Shown in pieces: positions 58,566 to 64,000 of a stretch of DNA of 64,000 nt (its first letter is position 1; the number at the start of each line of letters is the position of its first letter). The stretch lies in the NCBI GenBank assembly GCA_000320545.1, contig ADNK01001960.1, positions 1-64,000 on the forward strand. The letters run 5' to 3'. The notes under the pieces were generated by a model. The model saw nothing but the letters and a program-made list of their open reading frames with translations. It had not been told where the DNA came from and did no database searches. The position numbers and the translations under genes are program-made. This stretch comes from Bigelowiella natans CCMP2755 (taxonomy: Eukaryota; Cercozoa; Chlorarachniophyceae).

Positions 58566-59745
58566 ATGCTTTTCCACACGCCATCAACATCCTCCTCAGC
58601 CTGAGAACACGATTATCCCCATGGTTGGTTTGAAGAGCATCGTGAGGAGAACAGTAGAGGCGTTCACTCACCCGCAGCTTACTGAAGCTATAACGACAGT
58701 GCCTGTGTCGCAGGTTGTCCTCTATCCCCAACATATCAAGATAATGAAGATAGAATAGGACGTGGGAAGGGACCTCCTCCTCCTCCTCCTTCTCCTCCTA
58801 ATGTTCAACCATTTCCTCTTCTTCGGAACACCAACACGACACAGACGATGGACGTTACAAAGTACCTGGAGCAAGTTTCTATGATTACTGGAATTCGCCT
58901 TTCCTACGAACGTATCAACGATGATGTCCCGTAAGTTTTTATGTTATTTTACCTCTCCTCCTCATCCTCCTCCTCCTCCTCATCCTGCATATGTTCTTGC
59001 TGTTTCGTCCTGCTGCCTAATTCTTCTTCATATCTCCTTTCCCGACTCCGTTATGTTCGATTTAATCCGACCCCCCCCCCCCTCCTTGGTTTCCCTCCTA
59101 AGAACACCCAGGCAATATTCGCACGCGGTAGGCACAATTCTGAGAAGAGCTCAAGGCGATGTCTGCAACGACAGGAAGAGAAATGGCAGCATGTTAAGGA
59201 GGAAATTAGGCAGCGGCGGAAAAGGCCATCAACAACCATACGGTAGCAACAATAACAACGATTGGAGTGAAGTATCATCGATCTCTTGCAGCGAGTCGGA
59301 GCCCTTCAAACGATGGGCAATGGAGAACAAGCTAGTCGTCGAGAATAACATCGGAATGGAGAGTGTAGATTCAGCGCAGGCAGGACAGCGGCAGAGAAGA
59401 GAGGGCGATAGGAAAGGGAGAACGACGACACATGCATCCCATAACAGCCTTCTCCAGCAGATGATGCAATCCCCCGTGATCGTAGACGAAGATTGGGTCA
59501 AAAAGACTGTTAGGTCGGTCTTTACGTCGAGGAAGTCGCTCAAGCGCAAGGTGGAAAGGCACAATTCTACCAAAAGCTTACACAAGATGAAGAGAATCAG
59601 CGAGTTCTCTTCGGATTATCCCAAGACAGACACGGCAAAACAAGGCGCGGGCACGTCCGTGAAGCGAAACAATGCGCCCAACAACTCACAAATAGCACCG
59701 ACAAAAGGTGAAAACACGGCTGTCATTCCTGAGCAGTCGTCGTGA
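56428..59745 (+). CDS. NmrA-like / atypical SDR protein with N-terminal acylation motif
   Basis: Begins MGCSASASS: Gly2, Cys3 and Ser6 fit N-myristoylation plus palmitoylation, predicting membrane anchorage. Next YIRVLVTNADTMRGRAIVQD looks like the first Rossmann strand and Gly-rich loop of NmrA/atypical SDR proteins (normally GATGxxG; here NADTMRG, degenerate). Later exons: FIKVKGLVTDPFTDEV (about 56770-56826), LWLALKDTKSVICVLDINDS (about 57251-57419), EKTIRCIREFAGVCRKMK (about 57556-57612), VQDFILCLNDDAVRSSDSHC (about 57749-57826), FDFVRVIRTPDLCYQDLLQG (about 58101-58190), TIIPMVGLKSIVRRTVEAFT (about 58602-58713), YLEQVSMITGIRLSYERIND (about 58852-58930). A basic, Ser/Asn-rich last exon (about 59101-59745) follows. 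Family assignment is tentative. Exon order is colinear with no frame conflict seen. Confidence 0.55.
58009..58275. repeat. (TCC)n, (TGC)n and (ATC)n microsatellites
   Basis: Two clusters flank the exon 58101-58190: a CTC/TCC-TGC run (about 58010-58073) and CTC plus ATC runs (about 58206-58274). Confidence 0.9.
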
Positions 59746-60852
59746 ATATAAACAACAAAGAAACGTCATCGAAACTCGAGCACGCTAGAATTATGTGTGT
59801 CTATTTTTTTGGTTAATTGGGACACAATGCTCATCAGTATCTACTGAATAAATGTCAGCAAGTTGCTCTCCATATACATTCTATGGTGATATCTATCTCC
59901 TCCGGGGATTCGATTTGACCGCTGAAGACAACGGGTACTAAGACCAAGATCGATGCCAATGTTTGAAGTCAGCTAGCCCAATATTCATTCATGCTGAGGT
60001 TCCTTGCTTTATGCGTGTACTTCGTCATCATGCTAATATGGTTACATGGGCGATAGCGGCGGCAGTTTTCATTTTCTTTTCTTTCTCGATTGAAAAATTC
60101 AAGATTATTTATCAAGTGGCTGCATGTACATACACATGCTCGCATATCATAGACATCTTGTCGAGATCTAGCGTGTAACATGACCGATGCGACGTGTAGT
60201 AACAACGCAAGTTCTGTTTGACCGCCATGAGGCCACATTAAGTCATCTACTACTACTGCTACTACTACAATGAAAATGATGCGCACACTGCATGTATCTA
60301 CAAAACAATGCACACATTGGTGCGATGTGCGGAAATTAATCATCATCGTTTGACAGCCGCCCACCAGGAACATAATTTCCGCGCCCCTACTGTGGTTATA
60401 CGATCAGATCGCATCGCGCAGACTGTCCGTGTGTGATGCAGCTGTGCATCGATCATTAACAATCAACGATGAGACTACACTCATGCCAGCGAGATTCGGT
60501 TGCATGATTCTAGAAAATGTACTGCTTGCATCTAGTGCATCTGCATCATTCATTATCGTCAGTGCATGCGAAATCTGTCAAATCCATATGTCAGCGCGTA
60601 CAATGCATGCGTAGATACACAAGTCAATTTTATTGACAAAACATGTCTCCACAGATGCAGGTAAAAATTTGAATAAGATCAGTAGTAAAGAAACGGAGCG
60701 CGTTTGTCCGAGTTACTCTTCCCATGTGCCTAGCTAGCATTTGAATGGCAAGTTGTGGATTTGATGGTGGCCGTGATGAGGTGGGATTGTGCTGGTACAT
60801 GTGGTGCTCAGATGTGGAACGATGCTGCTGCTACTACTAGTCATCATAACGG

Positions 60853-60885
<33 letters not shown>

Positions 60886-61055
60886 CGTGTCGATGAACAT
60901 GGCGATATCACGACGATGCTAGTAGTCTCCTCCATTCCTCTAATCGTAATCAGCATGAGAGTAAAATCGGTACTGGCACTTTTGCAGCATACGTGGACAG
61001 CAGAGAGACAATGCTTGTCCTTCATGTGGCTACCAACCATTCTATGGAACATGGA
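59746..61055. other. convergent gap with TGCATG-rich segment
   Basis: Segment about 59950-60770 shows the TGCATG-type texture (ATGCATGCG, GTGCATC). It is followed by an (ATG)n run (about 60853-60883). No supported gene. Confidence 0.5.
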
Positions 61056-61378
61056 TTAGCGCCGAAGAAACGATGCTGCAGGGTAGTAATGACAACCATC
61101 AACAAGCTTCTCCACCTGGTGATGGTAAGTAGGTACGTGGTGCATCAGCAGTGATAGGTAGTAGTAGTAGCAGTAGTAGTAGCAGTAGTGGTAGTAGTAG
61201 TAGGAAGAAGAAGATGATGAAGAAGAGGAGGGAGAAGAAATCGAATGCAACAAGGAATGTGTGGGCGAGGAGGGAGGGGGAGAGAGAGATAGAGAAGGAA
61301 GAGGGGTGCATTATTCACCAGGCCATGAACTTCATCGATAGTCCTCACGGATTTCGTTAGCGCGGACTTTACGTTCAG

Positions 61379-61420
<42 letters not shown>

Positions 61421-61546
61421 AAATTTGACGATGACTTCAGTTATCACAGATGATGCAGATTCTGGTGATGTGATGAAGGGTAACCTCTAGCGTCATAACA
61501 TCACGCGCACGCACACAAACACACACAGAGGGAGGGAGAGAGAGGG

Positions 61547-61600
<54 letters not shown>

Positions 61601-61708
61601 CTAATACCGTCGCAGCACTGGCGTTGACACTTGCGGTGGTAGGCATCTGCATACATTCACCCACAAAGAAAAGGAGCACGAACAGATATATTCATAAGAG
61701 GATGGTGA

Positions 61709-61755
<47 letters not shown>

Positions 61756-61916
61756 CGGTGTGCCAGCAATCATCGCCCACAGAAGCTACCAGTTAGAAGC
61801 GAAACATCTCGGCGAAAACAGCCACGCACGGAGTGCCGCTAACGGGGTCGTTCACACCTAGATAGAAGGAATGCAATATTTCTCTTCGCAAATCTACGGT
61901 TTCACACGTGGTATGC

Positions 61917-61980
<64 letters not shown>

Positions 61981-63241
61981 ATGCGTGCTTATTTTTGCGA
62001 CTATTTATGTTGGAAAATGGCGGCGTGTGGCGGTGTAGTGAAGCAGGGTACGAGGAATGCATTCAGTGTACCGATCGCCCCGAATCCTGTCATTGTGATC
62101 CTGAGGGAATGGCGGTGAAAGGGATGAGGGAAAGAACTATCTCTCGCTAAATGCTACATTAAAATCATCATCTAATGAATGTCTGCGTGTCCCGTGTGCG
62201 TCGTCGTCGTATAACATACGTGTTCCCGGAATGGATAATGGTGACGGGTAAGAACGACTCACTCAAAACCTGTGCGTTGTTAGGATGATCTTCATTTAAT
62301 ATATAATAAAAAGAACATAACGACACCGTAACTTTAATCATCAGGATTGCATTGATTTGAGGAATGCTTATGCTCTCTCATTTGTCAATTATTCTCTCCC
62401 GACAACACAGTCTTCGAGGACGGCGAAATGCCACCGATACTGCTAACGCATTTTCCAACAGCAGCACCTTCTCCCTTTTCTGGCAAGATTCGTGCAGAGA
62501 CGAGGAGTCCATCCGCACATGTCCATCCTCCCATGTGTAATCTTGCCCGATGTACTTCTGCCAGAAAAAAACAACACACATCATTTTCGAACGTGTGGAA
62601 AGAGAAAGGCGATTTGGAATTAGTCATCCCTTATATTCACGCCAGGGCATTCATCGTCATCATTATCATCATACCATCATCACCATCATCATCATCATCA
62701 TCATCTGCAGCAGCAGCAGTGTCAAAATCGATATGACGAATAACGAGCAATGAGAATTGAAAAGCAAGAATCTCTCAAATCTCGCATATTTCTTGCTTGG
62801 AACGCACTTTCCCCTCCATCCCTTCGCTGACCTGAATGCTGTGGCAGTCCCCACTGAAGTATGCTTCAAGGAATTTCCATACTACATCGTCCTAGGGAGG
62901 GGATGATGATACATTGAGGTCGCGACGAATTGACAGTGCTGACAATGTGGTAACTATATACAATCACTCATCAAGCAAAGCGCATTGATATATGCATGGG
63001 TATCGAAGTTTCCTCAGTGATTTTCTACCATTTCCGAGGGTGAATCGAGATGATAACTCGTCTTGACCTCCTCCTCCTGATCCTCCTCCTCCTCCTGATC
63101 CTCCTCCTCCTCCTCCTCCTCCTCCTGTTGCTGCTGCTTCGGCTGCTGCTGTAGTGGGTTCCAATGCTTCTCATTCTTTTGGCAAGATTCCAAGCTAGGC
63201 CCATACCATCTTGGGGGTGAGGAAGAGAGAAGGAACGATAG

Positions 63242-63274
<33 letters not shown>

Positions 63275-63499
63275 GACACCGATCACACAATGAATGATGC
63301 CAACAACGTCGAATAACGCAAGAAAAACAAATGCACACACACACACACACACACGCACGCACACGGAAGCATATGTAAGGCAGGATGCAGGTGCAATTCA
63401 GGTTATTCGGCATCAACCAACCGGTAGGGATACGTCTCGTAGAGTTTTGTAATTTTCCCTTTCTCATCAACCTAGGATTTTGCATTCATATAAATCAAC

Positions 63500-63537
<38 letters not shown>

Positions 63538-63620
63538 CAACGGTAACGACAAAAATAATTGAGCATAAAATGCAAATGGGGTGGTGGGCTCCGCAAGTCC
63601 TAAGTAGACGGTTATTACGC

Positions 63621-63657
<37 letters not shown>

Positions 63658-63750
63658 TATCATCACCTCGCCGAACCACGTGAACTCGGCCAGCATCTAC
63701 ACACATAATCGGCAATGGAACAATCACCATCTACGTCAGGAAATCAGAAT

Positions 63751-63793
<43 letters not shown>

Positions 63794-63840
63794 AATATCT
63801 ATTACGTTTACGCTTGAGAGAGAATAAGGAGAGGGAGAAT

Positions 63841-63880
<40 letters not shown>

Positions 63881-64000
63881 AATGTAGGAAGAACAGATTA
63901 TAGCGTGTCAGACAAAATATTAATATACCAGGCAAGGCTTTCTGCTGGGCCTTGCATAGACTTCTGCAGCTATGCCAGAGATTGCCGCTTTGGTATGAGA
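61056..64000 (-). CDS. unidentified multi-exon gene, 5' end outside window
   Basis: Protein-like exons with GT-AG signals, right to left: AAEVYARPSRKPCL (at the edge), MLAEFTWFGE (about 63664-63693), VDEKGKITKLYETYPYR (about 63424-63473), GLAWNLAKRMRSIGTHYSSS (about 63130-63205), DDVVWKFLEAYFSGDCHSIQ (about 62834-62893), KYIGQDYTWEDGHVRMDSSS and KREKVLLLENA (about 62450-62560), DHNDRIRGDRYTECIPR (about 62052-62102), PFITSPESASSVITEVIVKF (about 61414-61486), SALTKSVRTIDEVHGL (about 61325-61371), and EKLVDGCHYYPAASFLRR ending at stop 61056. Phases agree at the joins I checked (three near the 3' end). No family was recognised. Introns hold GA, CA, ATC and GAG repeats. Confidence 0.42.
61381..61978. 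repeat. cluster of (CA)n, (GA)n, (CT)n and (GT)n microsatellites
   Basis: CA run about 61381-61416, GA runs about 61540-61590 and 61716-61754, compound CT/GT about 61918-61979; all lie in introns of the minus-strand gene. Confidence 0.9.
63064..63130. repeat. (CTC)n microsatellite
   Basis: CTC/CCT-rich run with GAT interruptions. It sits directly 3' of an exon of the minus-strand gene and encodes a spurious poly-Arg/Glu frame. Confidence 0.85.
63504..63878. repeat. (CA)n, (ATC)n, (GT)n and (GA)n microsatellites
   Basis: CA about 63504-63535, ATC about 63622-63658, GT about 63753-63791, GA about 63845-63878; all intronic in the right-edge gene. Confidence 0.9.

Noticed and set aside
63014-63364. 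Gly/Glu-rich minus-strand proteins from GT and CTC repeats
   Set aside because: Microsatellite translation; only the short segment WNLAKRM near 63.2 kb looks like a real exon.

Overview
This is a gene-dense stretch of a eukaryotic nuclear genome. Almost every recognisable gene is cut into many short exons with GT-AG introns, and the introns are packed with microsatellites. No bacterial operon structure, rRNA, tRNA or CRISPR array was recognised. An ABC1-family kinase, a plant-type GH28 enzyme, a sterol-desaturase-type hydroxylase, PEX7 and multi-domain glycosyltransferases fit a unicellular protist, quite possibly an alga (a chlorarachniophyte-like genome is one guess). The species cannot be fixed from sequence alone.

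Layout. 1-5.9 kb: ABC1/UbiB-type kinase on the minus strand, running off the left edge. 5.9-17.1 kb: a block of different texture, rich in TGCATG/CATTGC words and poor in trinucleotide repeats. It holds a 13-unit TPR gene that looks like the tail of an NB-ARC protein, unidentified minus-strand coding fragments, and an intact DDE (Harbinger/IS5-like) transposase ORF. 17.2-19.3 kb: fatty-acid/sterol hydroxylase (minus). 19.6-21.9 kb: CCCH zinc-finger/FG-repeat protein resembling nucleoporin NUP42 (plus), whose FG repeats come from a tandem exon-intron array. 22.5-23.3 kb: Cys-rich secreted-type gene (minus). 24.5-27.4 kb: GH28 polygalacturonase-like enzyme (minus). 27.4-28.6 kb: unknown secreted protein (plus). 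28.7-32.6 kb: unidentified genes. 33.2-41.4 kb: a head-to-head pair of multi-domain glycosyltransferases (GT25/fucosyltransferase/GT15 and GT25/ShK-like repeats/fucosyltransferase). 43.0-47.7 kb: PEX7 (minus). 48.1-52.2 kb: bisphosphate nucleotidase/inositol phosphatase family (plus). 53.0-55.7 kb: PITH-ankyrin fusion (minus). 56.4-59.7 kb: NmrA-like protein with an N-terminal acylation motif (plus). 61.1-64 kb: unidentified minus-strand gene leaving the window.

Organisation. From 17 kb rightward the genes alternate strictly minus/plus, forming six consecutive head-to-head pairs. Where both starts are clear the gaps are about 0.3-0.7 kb. The TGCATG-rich segments lie in the gaps between gene tails. 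This suggests shared bidirectional promoters and insertion tolerated mainly at 3' ends.

Functionally the set is mixed: secretory-pathway glycosylation, peroxisomal import, mRNA export or nuclear pore, lipid or sterol oxidation, nucleotide/phosphoinositide phosphatase, and pectin-type polysaccharide hydrolysis. Exon boundaries were worked out by hand from splice signals, reading phase and family motifs. They are provisional where stated.
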